Numbered from the stretch's first letter, positions 53,427 through 63,360 are shown. The stretch: DNA of 64,000 nucleotides from Sphingobacterium sp. B16(2022) (GCF_012030425.1 NZ_JAAUVN010000003.1:558001-622000); one strand, 5' to 3'. Program-made: numbers and translations. The notes: a model not told the origin generated them from the sequence alone.

Positions 53427-55424
53427 TCAATAGCCTGTTGCCCCATTTCCGGCAACCAAAGGCCATCCTGGATTCTGGTAAATAACAGCATTTTCAATAC
53501 TTCCGTCTACCGAAGTAAGTTGAAAATGCTCTATGGCTACAGGAGATAGGTAATGCGCCATTGCAAATTTAATTCCAGCATATGACAACGCATTACTGCG
53601 GACTTCCAAAGGACGCAGATAAATACTTAAAGCCGGATCGGAGACAACAGATTGATCACTCGAAGCACCATATTTCAACTGCGCCGCCGTATACCATTCC
53701 TTCATTGGCCCCCAGAGTTTAAACCCTTCATAATGATCGGGAGTCGTAATTAACTGATCCATTGCTCTCCAGCGTTTTAGATCCATCAATCGCAAACCCT
53801 CGGCCATCAGTTCGTTTCTTCGCTCCCTGCGGATATTATATAAGGTCGGTGAAACAAAATTTCCAGCAGAATAAACGCCCCAGTCTTTCTTTTCCAAACT
53901 CATATTTGTTGCCGCAATAGTTGCATTAAAATCAGGATCCACCTTTGCCCGCGTTCTGATTGCTCGCCAATAAGCCTCCGCTTTTCCATCCAGATTACCA
54001 TTTTTTTCATAAGAAGCCTCAATATAATTTAAATAAGCTTCCGAAGCTCTAAACGTAATACTTCCGGTATATCCGCCATTATTATTTGTCTGTAGACCAT
54101 CATAGGAGATACCTTTACGGATGGTGTATCCTGTTGTATAACGACGTTCCCAATCTGTTTCCCATATACTGGGATACGGTTCCACCAAAGTATAGTGTGT
54201 ACCTGCGCCAACATTGATCAGCACGTTTTTCTGTCCCGGTTCTTTCAAAAACAACTGCAATCGACCATCACGGTCTTTGCGCACATTTGCAATGTAATCA
54301 TCCCCATGATATCCGCTGCCGGAAGCATATACCGGAAGTCCATTTTTCATTAAGAAACTCTCGACCATACTACGCGTTAAGCCAACCGCATAATTACTTC
54401 GCTGTTGATACACAGGAACATTATGGGTAACCAGACTTTGATTATACTGGCGCCATAACAACACTTCACTATAGTTGGACATATCAACCGCTCCAAACAT
54501 GCTGAAATAAGGATTTTCATTATTGGCCGATTCGATGATCCCCGTATTATTGACCAGAGCAACCGCATCTGCAACCGCGGCGGCAGCAGTCATGGATGCT
54601 GACAAGAAAAAGTCAATTTCCCCATCAATACTTCCAGAAGGAAACGTATAACTTTTCAAATAATCTTTCGATTCCCCTGGCCAACCCGCACCCTTAGGTA
54701 CAAAAGCAGTTCCTTTAAAATATTTCAACCAGGTACCTTCATATAAACCAACGCGCGATTTTAAAAGCTGTGCAACATGTTGTGATATCCTCTGTTTCTT
54801 TCCATCGGGAGAATTTGTCTTCAATAAAGTTATTGCCGAATCCAGATCAGACAGAATAAAACGTGCTACTTCATTTCGAGGCGCTCGTTTACTCGCTTCT
54901 ATTAATATATTTTTATCCTTATCGGACATGACATTTTTAATGATCGGAAAATCACCCAATGCCTGCAGTTTTGTAAAATAAACATAAGCTCTCAAAAAAT
55001 AGGCCTCTCCTATATAATGCTCCACATTAGATGCATTACCCAGTAATTTCTTTTCCTTCCATTTTGGCACCACGGTGTTGATAAAATAATTCATCTGGTA
55101 AATATTTGAAAAGTTCCAGTCACCGCCTTCAGCTCCAACACGCCATTGACCTGGAATAAAGCGGTTATCTAAATTTGGCATGGCCATGTTGTCCGTATTA
55201 CCATCAATTCCAAATGTTCCAAATGACCACGTCCCGTGCGAAGGAAACACCTCCGTATAACGTGCAATGGTATAAGCCGCTAATTGCGATTCTTCCGTCA
55301 GGTAAACTTCTGGGATGATTTGGGAAGGTGGATTAATATCCAAATATTTATTACAAGAAGAAAGACCGACCGCAGTTATCAATCCCAATTGAAATATATT
55401 AAAAATTTTATGCTTGAATTTCAT
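53427..55424 (-). CDS. SusD/RagB-family surface glycan-binding lipoprotein
   Basis: A 665-residue SusD-like lipoprotein with lipidation expected at Cys24 (AVGLSSCNKYLD). The SusD repeats are visible: HYIGEAYFLRAYVYFTKLQALGD near residue 138 and the C-terminal RRERRNELMAEGLRLMDLKRWRAMD near 535. It is larger than the other SusD of this window (547 residues). It forms the partner of the SusC gene 12 bp upstream on this strand. Because of the linked GH16-GH43 enzyme, galactan or arabinogalactan fragments are the expected ligands; this is inference. Confidence 0.94.
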   Translation of the reverse strand: MKFKHKIFNIFQLGLITAVGLSSCNKYLDINPPSQIIPEVYLTEESQLAAYTIARYTEVFPSHGTWSFGTFGIDGNTDNMAMPNLDNRFIPGQWRVGAEGGDWNFSNIYQMNYFINTVVPKWKEKKLLGNASNVEHYIGEAYFLRAYVYFTKLQALGDFPIIKNVMSDKDKNILIEASKRAPRNEVARFILSDLDSAITLLKTNSPDGKKQRISQHVAQLLKSRVGLYEGTWLKYFKGTAFVPKGAGWPGESKDYLKSYTFPSGSIDGEIDFFLSASMTAAAAVADAVALVNNTGIIESANNENPYFSMFGAVDMSNYSEVLLWRQYNQSLVTHNVPVYQQRSNYAVGLTRSMVESFLMKNGLPVYASGSGYHGDDYIANVRKDRDGRLQLFLKEPGQKNVLINVGAGTHYTLVEPYPSIWETDWERRYTTGYTIRKGISYDGLQTNNNGGYTGSITFRASEAYLNYIEASYEKNGNLDGKAEAYWRAIRTRAKVDPDFNATIAATNMSLEKKDWGVYSAGNFVSPTLYNIRRERRNELMAEGLRLMDLKRWRAMDQLITTPDHYEGFKLWGPMKEWYTAAQLKYGASSDQSVVSDPALSIYLRPLEVRSNALSYAGIKFAMAHYLSPVAIEHFQLTSVDGSIENAVIYQNPGWPLVAGNGATGY

Positions 55425-55436
55425 GATGAATTATTT

Positions 55437-58400
55437 TTAAAAGGTTACACTTAAGCCCGCTGACCATACTTTTGTTAAAGGATACACAGTACCGTTACTG
55501 CCTCCGTCAATGGTTTCAGGATCGAACATCCCCGCCACCTTCGATCCCGTCCAGACGTTTTCTCCTGCGATATACACACGTAAACGTTCGACACCAATAC
55601 GATTGGTCGTCGCTTTAGGAATCGTATATCCCAATTGCACATTTTTTATTCGGATATAGGAAGCATTTTGTAGGTAGCGACTTTGTATTTCTTGATTTTT
55701 AGAGGTACCAAAAGTCGGACGAGCATAGTATCCATCCAAGTTTTCACCAAGTACATTATCTGCTGTACGGAAATAATCTAAATGATCCACCAAACCTGTA
55801 GACCACCATTTACTATTTGTCGCTCCCCAGAAATAATAGCCTCCTTGCCATACATCACGTTTCATGACACCTTGAAAGAAAATACTGAAATCAAAATTCT
55901 TATACTCCGCATTTAGATTTAAACCAAAAGTATACCTTGGTGTGTTATTTCCGATGACGCTCAAATCCCCTGAATTTCCTTCCGTACTAGCTCCTTTATC
56001 AATTTTACCATCACCATTTATATCTTTGTACATCACATCACCTGCGGCCCATTGTGTACCGATAGCGCTCTGACCTCCATTGGGAAGCGATGCCAAATGA
56101 CGATCCATTTCCTCTTGTGATTTTGCTATCCCCAGCGTCTGCAAACCCCAGATATCACCCCATCTTTGGTTTGTACGGTATTTATTTAATACACCAATCT
56201 CATTTGGATATCGTGTTATTGTTGTTACGTTATCCGAAATCAAAAACTTAGCACCATAACTTAATCCGCCTTTTGTCCGATCATTCCAACCAATAGTTGC
56301 TTCAAAACCCTGTGTTTTCAAGTCCGTATTATTGGTCTCTGGTACTTGAGTACCCAATGTAACAGGTAACTGCGGAGCTGGGCCTACCATATCGTAGGTT
56401 CTACGATCAAATACTTCAAATGAACCTGAAAGTTTGTTATTTAGTGCGGCAAAGTCAACACCAATATTGGTGGTGTTAATAGACTCCCATGTCAATAGCG
56501 CACTGACTAATCCCGGAGCCGAAGCTGTGTTAGGACGTGCATTATTGATTAACCAACCGCCATTGTTTGTTCCCGTAGGTTGCACCACATAAGTTGGATA
56601 CCATATTTCTGTATTCTGATTACCCAATTCTCCATACGAAGCTCTGAACTTAAACATATTGATATAGGGTAACGCCTCTTCAAAAAAGGTCTCTTTTGCC
56701 ACATTCCAACCAGCAGAAACAGAAGGAAACCATCCCCATCTACTATCACTTCTGAATCGAGAAGATCCATCATAGCGCAAATTTGCTTCGAAAAGATATT
56801 TATCCCTAAAATCATAATTTAATCGACCAAAAAAACCTGCCGAAGCCCATTTTTGGTATTCCCCAGAAACCGATGGTACTACAGGATTGCCACTGATATC
56901 TGTTCCTGAAGCAATATTAATAACCGGTTGATCCGGTAGGATAATTCCATCCCTTTGCACGCCTAAATTACGGAAAGCAGTTTGTTCCGCTTGAAATCCG
57001 ACCATCCCTTTAAAATGATGATCGCCCATGCGCTTATCATACTCTGAGTAAATATTAATATTGTAGTAATTCTCCTTCAATCCAAATTCGTAGACATTCG
57101 ACGTATTTTTATATAAATAAGGATTACCATTTACATCATGATTATACAGTTTTTGAGAATCCCAATGACGAAATTGTGTTGTCGTACGATAATTGAGATT
57201 AGCAATCGTTTTCCAACCTTTTAAAGGCTCCAATGTTAATTGCAATTGCTGATAAATGTAATCTTTGGTTGAATTATCCACCCCGCCCTCTTTCATAACC
57301 AAAGCAGGGGAAGGCGAACTATAGAGAAATCCATTCGGGTCGTATAACGGGAGCGTGGGCCATCCTTGACGACCTAAATCATCATAAAAACTATTGGTCA
57401 GTGCGGCAGGTCGTTCATAATCCTCTCTTACCAATCGCGCATTATAGCCAATTTGAAAAATGTCGGATACTTTTGAGTTTATTTTTGCCGAAATCGCATA
57501 CCGATCATAATGATCTGTATTGAAGGCCATCAAACCCTGCTGTTTCATAAAATTTCCTGACAGATAATACGTAGTTTTATCCGATCCTCCGTTCAGGCTT
57601 AAGTTATGCTCATGTGAAAAGGCTTGATCCCGATACATCGCTTTAAACCAATCTACATTATCATTACCGTATGCATACCCATCTGCCCAATATTGCGAAT
57701 TGTCCGGAGATACAATAATTGAATTTTTATTTGATCCGTTTTGATAATCTAAAATGCGCTTCAGGTATTCCTCAGAAAAATGAGGCGTACCATTTCCATT
57801 TACTTCCGCCTGATTGAAATATTGGGCAAACGTATAAGAATCCATCATCTTAGGCATTAATGTCGGTTTATTAATTCTCAGACTATTGTTATAATTAACA
57901 GAAGTCTTTCCAACTTTTCCCGATTTTGTTGTAACTAGGATAACACCAAATGCGGCTCTAGAACCATAGATAGAAGCAGCTCCAGCATCTTTAAGTACAG
58001 ATACACTTTCGATATCCTGAGGGTTGAGAGCTGCTAATGAGCCTTCTGATCCATCGATCAAAACTAAAGGTGAAGAAGAAGAAGTTCCTATCGTCCCTAC
58101 ACCACGAATATTTATCGCTGGATTAGATTCCAGACTTCCACCATTTTGCGAAATATTTAATCCAGGAGCAAGACCTTGCAAAGCTTGAATCGCATTTCTC
58201 ACTGGTCTATTTTCCAATTGCTTCGCATCAACAACAGCAACCGACCCTGTTAGATTTGTTTTTTTCTGTGTTCCAAATCCAACAACAACAACTTCATCCA
58301 AAAGGTCTCCCTCAGACTCCTTTAATGTCACATTTAAAGTATAAATACCATTCTTTGAATCGGTGATATCCTGAAGAACAACACGTTGTTTTTCATAACC

Positions 58401-58643
58401 AATAAAGGTAAATATAACAGCATTGGCACCCGTTGTATTTAAACTGTATTGACCATTAGCATCCGTTTGTGTTTTTAATGAAGATCCTTCGGCAGAAACC
58501 GTCACTCCGGGTAAAATACCCGCTGCATTAGTAACTATACCCTGGATCTTGGTGATTTGTCCGGAGGCATAATTAAAGCCTAACAAAAGAAAAAAAAAGA
58601 TAAAAAACCCTTTTCCTTTCCAAAAAAGTACATTTCCTTTCAT
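55437..58643 (-). CDS. SusC/RagA-family TonB-dependent outer-membrane transporter
   Basis: A 1068-residue receptor. After the signal peptide (about 1-28) come the carboxypeptidase-regulatory-like domain (ITKIQGIVTNAAGILPGVTV; residues about 31-115), a TonB-box region LLDEVVVVGFGTQKK (about 114-128), the plug with SSPLVLIDGSEGS and GAASIYGSRAAFGVILVTTK, and a barrel ending VWSAGLSVTF. It would import oligosaccharides released outside the cell. The gene is first in a SusC-SusD-GH16/GH43 group likely governed by the nearby HTCS. Confidence 0.95.
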   Translation of the reverse strand: MKGNVLFWKGKGFFIFFFLLLGFNYASGQITKIQGIVTNAAGILPGVTVSAEGSSLKTQTDANGQYSLNTTGANAVIFTFIGYEKQRVVLQDITDSKNGIYTLNVTLKESEGDLLDEVVVVGFGTQKKTNLTGSVAVVDAKQLENRPVRNAIQALQGLAPGLNISQNGGSLESNPAINIRGVGTIGTSSSSPLVLIDGSEGSLAALNPQDIESVSVLKDAGAASIYGSRAAFGVILVTTKSGKVGKTSVNYNNSLRINKPTLMPKMMDSYTFAQYFNQAEVNGNGTPHFSEEYLKRILDYQNGSNKNSIIVSPDNSQYWADGYAYGNDNVDWFKAMYRDQAFSHEHNLSLNGGSDKTTYYLSGNFMKQQGLMAFNTDHYDRYAISAKINSKVSDIFQIGYNARLVREDYERPAALTNSFYDDLGRQGWPTLPLYDPNGFLYSSPSPALVMKEGGVDNSTKDYIYQQLQLTLEPLKGWKTIANLNYRTTTQFRHWDSQKLYNHDVNGNPYLYKNTSNVYEFGLKENYYNINIYSEYDKRMGDHHFKGMVGFQAEQTAFRNLGVQRDGIILPDQPVINIASGTDISGNPVVPSVSGEYQKWASAGFFGRLNYDFRDKYLFEANLRYDGSSRFRSDSRWGWFPSVSAGWNVAKETFFEEALPYINMFKFRASYGELGNQNTEIWYPTYVVQPTGTNNGGWLINNARPNTASAPGLVSALLTWESINTTNIGVDFAALNNKLSGSFEVFDRRTYDMVGPAPQLPVTLGTQVPETNNTDLKTQGFEATIGWNDRTKGGLSYGAKFLISDNVTTITRYPNEIGVLNKYRTNQRWGDIWGLQTLGIAKSQEEMDRHLASLPNGGQSAIGTQWAAGDVMYKDINGDGKIDKGASTEGNSGDLSVIGNNTPRYTFGLNLNAEYKNFDFSIFFQGVMKRDVWQGGYYFWGATNSKWWSTGLVDHLDYFRTADNVLGENLDGYYARPTFGTSKNQEIQSRYLQNASYIRIKNVQLGYTIPKATTNRIGVERLRVYIAGENVWTGSKVAGMFDPETIDGGSNGTVYPLTKVWSAGLSVTF

Positions 58644-58900
58644 AATTATAATTGGTTCGTTTTAAACAATCCAATATTAGGAAACAGAGCTAATTAAAGA
58701 GAGGGGCTAATTCGTAATTTTTGAGGGTGTAATTAGTTTAAACAAAAATACATATCTTAAGCTCCTTAAAACCAATAAATTAAAAAACAACAGATAATGA
58801 AGGAAAATTACTTTTCCCTATCTATTTTCATGCTGATGAAACCAACATGAAAACAAAATTTTTAAAATAAATTCCTCTTAAGGGCACAAAAATAGAAAAA

Positions 58901-60274
58901 TTACTTAGGGATATAGACGCTAACAGATGTCCCCTTATTTTCAATCGAGGAAACCGAAAGTATGGCATGATGCAATTCAAAAATATGCTTGGCCAGTACT
59001 AATCCTAATCCGTTTCCATAGATTGCACCCACATTGGAGGCCCTATAAAAAGAATCAAAAATATGCGGCTGATCGTGTAATGGGATACCGATACCATGAT
59101 CCGCAATTTTGACTACCACAAGATTTTCATGACAGACCAGTGAAATCGTGACCATTTTTTTATCCCCGTACTTACAGGCATTAGAAACAATATTACTGAA
59201 AGCAATATAAAAGAGATCCGGATTTACAAAGATATTCATCTCACTGCTATCCTCAGGAATATGCGAGAAATCCAGAAAGATCTCACAGTCCGGGTTCATG
59301 CTTTTTTCACTCTTCTGCACATCATATAAGAGTTCATCGATCCGGATCCACTGTTTGCTTTCGATCTTACCCTCAAATCCGGTGCGTGACAAGAGCAAAA
59401 GATTATTGATGATGAGATTCATCTTTGAAGCATGTTTAACAATTGCCTCGACCGAGTAATACGCTTCATGATTTTTATCCAGATGATGCAAGGCCAGTTC
59501 TGCTTCCCCACCAATAATCGTTAAAGGCGTACGTAACGAGTGGGATGCATTGCCGATAAAGCTCTGCTGTGATTTGACCGAAATATCCAGTCGTTTCATC
59601 ATCGCGTTGAAATTGGAAATCAATATTCCGATTTCATCATCATCATTCGAATAGTTATTTTTAACCCGTTTGTTCAGATTGGATATATCCACCTGAGTCA
59701 ATTCCTTATTGATAGCTTTGATAGGTGCAAGCAGTCTATTCGCGAAATAAAAAGACAGCAGAACAACCAAGATAATGGCTAATGCCCCACCTGAAATCAA
59801 AGTATGATCCAGTATTTGTTGTTCATCATGTCCATACTCATCAACTCCAGCAGAAATAACCAATAGGTTTTCCTTGTGTAAAGAATCGACAAAAAATAGG
59901 GCTACATAGGAGGTTTTATTATGCAGAAACTGCGCTTTTCCGTTCACAATAGCTTCTTCATAGAAGGCATCGGGTAAAGGGAGATCGGGTTTATAGCGGA
60001 GATCGGTATGCCCTTTAACAATCCGCAACAGATAATCTTTACCTTCAGAAAGCTGACGTAGATATTTTCGGGTTACTTCGTAATACACCTTATTATTATA
60101 CGCATCATTCTGTATGATATGATTACCAACAATAGTGGCATTTTCTTCCAGCCGGTGATAGAATTTGGTCTGCAGACTGTCCTTCGTAAAATAAGAAACA
60201 TATAGGGCGAAGGATACAATATAGGCGATCGAGATCGCTGAAAAAAGGACAATGACCTTAGTTCTAATTTTCAT
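58901..60274 (-). CDS. Sensor histidine kinase
   Basis: A 457-residue membrane kinase. Two membrane helices (about 8-30 and 162-184) flank a 130-residue periplasmic sensor; a HAMP domain follows (LLAPIKAINKELTQVDISNL), then the phospho-His in FIGNASHSLRTPLTII and ATPase motifs SNACKYGDK and DHGIGIPLHDQPHIFDSF, ending GNGLGLVLAKHI. It is the partner of the OmpR-type regulator upstream, with the two genes overlapping by 11 nt. Stimulus unknown. Confidence 0.93.
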   Translation of the reverse strand: MKIRTKVIVLFSAISIAYIVSFALYVSYFTKDSLQTKFYHRLEENATIVGNHIIQNDAYNNKVYYEVTRKYLRQLSEGKDYLLRIVKGHTDLRYKPDLPLPDAFYEEAIVNGKAQFLHNKTSYVALFFVDSLHKENLLVISAGVDEYGHDEQQILDHTLISGGALAIILVVLLSFYFANRLLAPIKAINKELTQVDISNLNKRVKNNYSNDDDEIGILISNFNAMMKRLDISVKSQQSFIGNASHSLRTPLTIIGGEAELALHHLDKNHEAYYSVEAIVKHASKMNLIINNLLLLSRTGFEGKIESKQWIRIDELLYDVQKSEKSMNPDCEIFLDFSHIPEDSSEMNIFVNPDLFYIAFSNIVSNACKYGDKKMVTISLVCHENLVVVKIADHGIGIPLHDQPHIFDSFYRASNVGAIYGNGLGLVLAKHIFELHHAILSVSSIENKGTSVSVYIPK

Positions 60275-60944
60275 TTCTCAGTATATAGCCCATACCGATA
60301 ACAGTATGGATAAGTTTCTTTTCTGTAGGATAATCTATTTTTTTTCGCAGGTAGTTGACATAAACATCCACCACATTGGTACTCATATTAAAATCCATAC
60401 CCCATACTTCTTCCAAAATATCAACCCGGGATAAAATCTTATTTTTATTGACCATTAGATATTCCAGTAATCGGTATTCAGTAGCCGTCAGAATTACGGA
60501 TTTACCTCCACGTTGCACATTCTTACTGTCTCTATCCATGACGAGATTATCAATAGTAATGGTGTTACTGGTCGTGGTCTGCTGTCTGGCCTTTCGAGAC
60601 TGCCGATTGATTCGCGCACGAAGTTCGTCCAGTTTAAAAGGTTTGGTCAGATAATCATCAGCATCACGATTAAATGCTTCAACAATATCTTCCGTCTGAT
60701 TTAGTGCACTTAATATCAAGATCGGCACATCTTTATTCGTCTTCCGGATATTTCTACAGATCTCCAACCCGTTCATCCCCGGAAGCATCACATCCAAAAT
60801 AATCAAGTCATATTGGTTAAGACCCGCCATTTTTAATCCCGTAAATCCGTCCATAGCGACACTGATCGAATGGTTTTCTCCTTTCAATCCCCTTTCAATC
60901 AACGAAATTACAGATGGCTCATCTTCAACAAGTAGTATTTCCAA
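60264..60944 (-). CDS. OmpR-type response regulator
   Basis: A 226-residue regulator. The receiver has Asp pocket residues in EILLVEDEPS, the phospho-accepting Asp in DLIILDVMLPGMNG and Lys in DDYLTKPFKLDEL. The C-terminal winged helix begins about residue 127 and contains LTATEYRLLEYLM and NVVDVYVNYLRKKID with the terminal beta-hairpin IHTVIGMGYIL. Co-transcribed with its kinase and located 257 bp upstream of the second SusC gene on the same strand, but whether it controls that gene is unknown. Confidence 0.95.
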   Translation of the reverse strand: MEILLVEDEPSVISLIERGLKGENHSISVAMDGFTGLKMAGLNQYDLIILDVMLPGMNGLEICRNIRKTNKDVPILILSALNQTEDIVEAFNRDADDYLTKPFKLDELRARINRQSRKARQQTTTSNTITIDNLVMDRDSKNVQRGGKSVILTATEYRLLEYLMVNKNKILSRVDILEEVWGMDFNMSTNVVDVYVNYLRKKIDYPTEKKLIHTVIGMGYILRNEN

Positions 60945-61104
60945 TTCTTTTTTATTTTAATGTAAAACAGTCACAAGTGACATACTTTCTAACCCATTAA
61001 CTTTTTAACCATCTCACAACTTACAAAAATAGGCAATTTCTTCGAAGCAATCGGCTCTAATCTAGTTACTACCTACTATCGTCTAAACACTATTATCTCA
61101 ATAC

Positions 61105-61761
61105 TTAATAAAGTGTATTATTATTTTCCCTTGCACGGCTAATCCATGCGAGCAGTTGACAAAGAACGACAAAGAATATTGTTAAACCGCATACGTAGGT
61201 CATAACCCCCGCTGTACCTCCGGCAGTTGCAGGATCTAAAAACGGATAAGGGTACCAACCCTTTATCGAAGCTCGGATAAACGTGTAGATGACCCACAAA
61301 AACGGGAATATCAATAAATAAAAAGCTTTGCCGGATGTAATCGGTTTTCGTGAAGGCCATAACAACCACCAGACAGTAATAAAAAATGGACCAAATTCAT
61401 GCAGAATAAAATTGCTCCAGCTAAAATGGTCTGGGTCAAGTTGCGTGTTACGAAGCAGAACGGCAAATACAATCCCGGTTACCATCATATAAAGAACTGC
61501 TCCCGCGCGAAGATACCTGAACCATTCACCAAGTTGCCTATTTCTAAAAATTGCCACCGCGGCAATCAGGTAAGTAACCATCGCAATAAAATTACTCTGG
61601 ATTGTAAAATAACTGAATCTGTTCCAGCCATAACCAGGAGATGTCGGATCCACATTCCAGGCGGTCCAAGGTTCAATAGAATCCAAGGTAAAGATAGCCA
61701 TTATGATTAATACTACCGCATTAAGTCCTTTCACATTCTGAGGTAAAGCCGTTTGTTTCAT
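61105..61761 (-). CDS. Pr6Pr-family integral membrane protein
   Basis: A 218-residue protein with about six membrane helices. The first helices contain the WNRFSYFTIQSNFIAMVTYL segment, and the middle GPFFITVWWLLWPSRKPI and WVIYTFIRASIKGWYPYPFLDP segments, which are recognisable Pr6Pr-like features. The function of the family is not established. The gene stands alone between the two-component genes and the tRNA; short CTAAC-rich tracts flank it on both sides. Confidence 0.75.
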   Translation of the reverse strand: MKQTALPQNVKGLNAVVLIIMAIFTLDSIEPWTAWNVDPTSPGYGWNRFSYFTIQSNFIAMVTYLIAAVAIFRNRQLGEWFRYLRAGAVLYMMVTGIVFAVLLRNTQLDPDHFSWSNFILHEFGPFFITVWWLLWPSRKPITSGKAFYLLIFPFLWVIYTFIRASIKGWYPYPFLDPATAGGTAGVMTYVCGLTIFFVVLCQLLAWISRARENNNTLY

Positions 61762-61864
61762 AGTTTCTCAAATGTCAATTCTCTCAAAAATAATTAAAAA
61801 ACTTTTAATATAGTGACCGAGTAATCTTATATCGTCTAAATACTATTAAATAACCCGGCAACAA

Positions 61865-61935
61865 AAGTTCTAATCGACTAACTTTCTAACCTTCTACCAT
61901 CTAACTACTAATTACTAGCATCTAAATACTAAAAT
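61865..61935. repeat. CTAAC-rich low-complexity tract
   Basis: A run of loosely repeated units such as CTAACTTTCTAACCTTCTA and ATCTAACTACTAATTACTA in the 288-bp gene-free region before the tRNA. Related CTAAC-rich text recurs near 60985, 61060 and 63545, all non-coding. No function is known. Confidence 0.4.
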
Positions 61936-62049
61936 CTAACTGCTTTTAAGTAACTAACTTTTATTTTACAAATAAAATTGCTTTATTTGCACCAGTTCAT
62001 TCAGGCACAGGGAAGCAAACCCGTTTCTATGACCTACCGGAACAACAAT

Positions 62050-62124
62050 GGAGGCTTAGCTCAGCTGGTTTAGAGCACTACCTCGACAAGGTAGGGGTCA
62101 CTGGTTCGAACCCAGTAGTCTCCA
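62050..62124 (+). tRNA. tRNA-Val (GAC)
   Basis: The 75-nt sequence folds into a complete cloverleaf: acceptor GGAGGCT/AGTCTCC (one G-U), D-stem GCTC/GAGC, anticodon stem CTACC/GGTAG with loop TCGACAA, variable GGGTC, T-stem ACTGG/CCAGT with TTCGAAC, discriminator A. Anticodon GAC reads valine codons. Position 33 is C instead of the near-universal U. The 3' CCA is not encoded. A strong terminator follows at once. Confidence 0.93.
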
Positions 62125-62125
62125 C

Positions 62126-62159
62126 AAAAAAGAGCATCTGAATTCAGATGCTCTTTTTT
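62126..62159. terminator. Bidirectional terminator between tRNA-Val and the PagL-like gene
   Basis: AAAAAAGAGCATCTGAA (62126-62142) and TTCAGATGCTCTTTTTT (62143-62159) form a perfect palindrome with A/T-runs at both ends. It serves the tRNA on the plus strand and the PagL-like gene (stop 62182) on the minus strand. Confidence 0.93.
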
Positions 62160-62181
62160 ATGATGTATTTTTATAATAATG

Positions 62182-63360
62182 CTACTTTTTCTTTTTTAAC
62201 TGCAATCCGTACCCCATAGTCCATTCGATAAAGTCCGCTTTTCCGGCATGGGCTTTAATAGAAACACCTGTAAAAATATCGCGATAAACTTTGTACCGAA
62301 CCCCGGCTCTCAGATAGATCGGGCTACTCTCACCATTAAATTTATTACGGTGTAAATAAGCTCCAACATTACCATTAAGATATAATCTTGAATTCAGAAC
62401 GTGATCAATGTAAAATGCCGGTCCGTAAGAAAATAACGCAGAAAATGACCCCGCTTTATTGCCTGCAACTTGTTTATCGTTACCGCTAGCTGAATAGAAA
62501 GCATCCATTCCGGCACCGATACGCCATTTATAACCCAAATGTTTACTATAATAAGCGCCAAGTGTTGATTTAAAGTATTGCTTATCATTTTCACGATCGA
62601 TCTGCTTAAATCCAAAAGCATAATTAAAGTGGAGTTCCTGCTTATTTTCCATTGGCGGAACTGTCGATTTTCTAAAGTCAAAAGGTTTGCTTGAAGGGTT
62701 ATATGCCACAGAAAGACTGAGCGGTAATAAGTTTATTCCTGTATTGGGCAATGCCAGGGCACCATTGCTGAAATGATGAAAAGCAATTCCTGCTCCAAGT
62801 TGGAATTTTTGACTCAACCGGTAATTTGCCTGTACCCCAAGATCGATGTAAACATTATTCTTACTGCCAATAATCAGATTTAAAGGATTATCCTCTTCGT
62901 TATAAGGATTGAACCGCCCAGAAAGTCCCAGACCAATTCGGTAATTAAAATTCCATTTGCTATCTACTTTTGGTGAAATAGGAATGGCAACAAAGCCATA
63001 GACTGCAAAAGGTTTACCAAGATGCTCCTGTCCAAAAGTACTGCTATACACTCCAATACCATAGATCGGGTAATTGTATAGTTCATTGTACACACTCGTG
63101 ACAGAGTCACGGTACTGACTCTGAAAGCCAACGCGGAAATTAATACCACTGTAATACGAATCTGCAAGCGTTTCCTTTGTACGTTCATTCATCTTCAATT
63201 CACCGCCACTTTCATGTTCAAGCTGAAAGATCAATCGAGGTTTTCCAGAGCCAACTGATTTACTGGAATCCAAGGAGCTGGAAATGCGGGGACTGACCTG
63301 CGCCGTTAAGGCAAAGGAACTAAATGTGAGCGTGATAAAAATCAGAATTCGTACGATCAT
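62182..63360 (-). CDS. PagL-like acyloxyacyl hydrolase / lipid A deacylase-family outer-membrane protein
   Basis: A 392-residue exported protein (signal peptide to about TAQ, residue 21) built of alternating beta-strands. The FHHFSNGAL motif (His196-x-Ser198-Asn199) matches the PagL-type active site. In classical PagL a Glu completes the triad about 14 residues after the His, but here the equivalent place is occupied by Asn (PNTGIN). The protein is also roughly twice as long as classical PagL, the C-terminal half being further beta-strands. It may trim acyl chains of lipid A or be a non-catalytic relative. Confidence 0.72.
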   Translation of the reverse strand: MIVRILIFITLTFSSFALTAQVSPRISSSLDSSKSVGSGKPRLIFQLEHESGGELKMNERTKETLADSYYSGINFRVGFQSQYRDSVTSVYNELYNYPIYGIGVYSSTFGQEHLGKPFAVYGFVAIPISPKVDSKWNFNYRIGLGLSGRFNPYNEEDNPLNLIIGSKNNVYIDLGVQANYRLSQKFQLGAGIAFHHFSNGALALPNTGINLLPLSLSVAYNPSSKPFDFRKSTVPPMENKQELHFNYAFGFKQIDRENDKQYFKSTLGAYYSKHLGYKWRIGAGMDAFYSASGNDKQVAGNKAGSFSALFSYGPAFYIDHVLNSRLYLNGNVGAYLHRNKFNGESSPIYLRAGVRYKVYRDIFTGVSIKAHAGKADFIEWTMGYGLQLKKKK

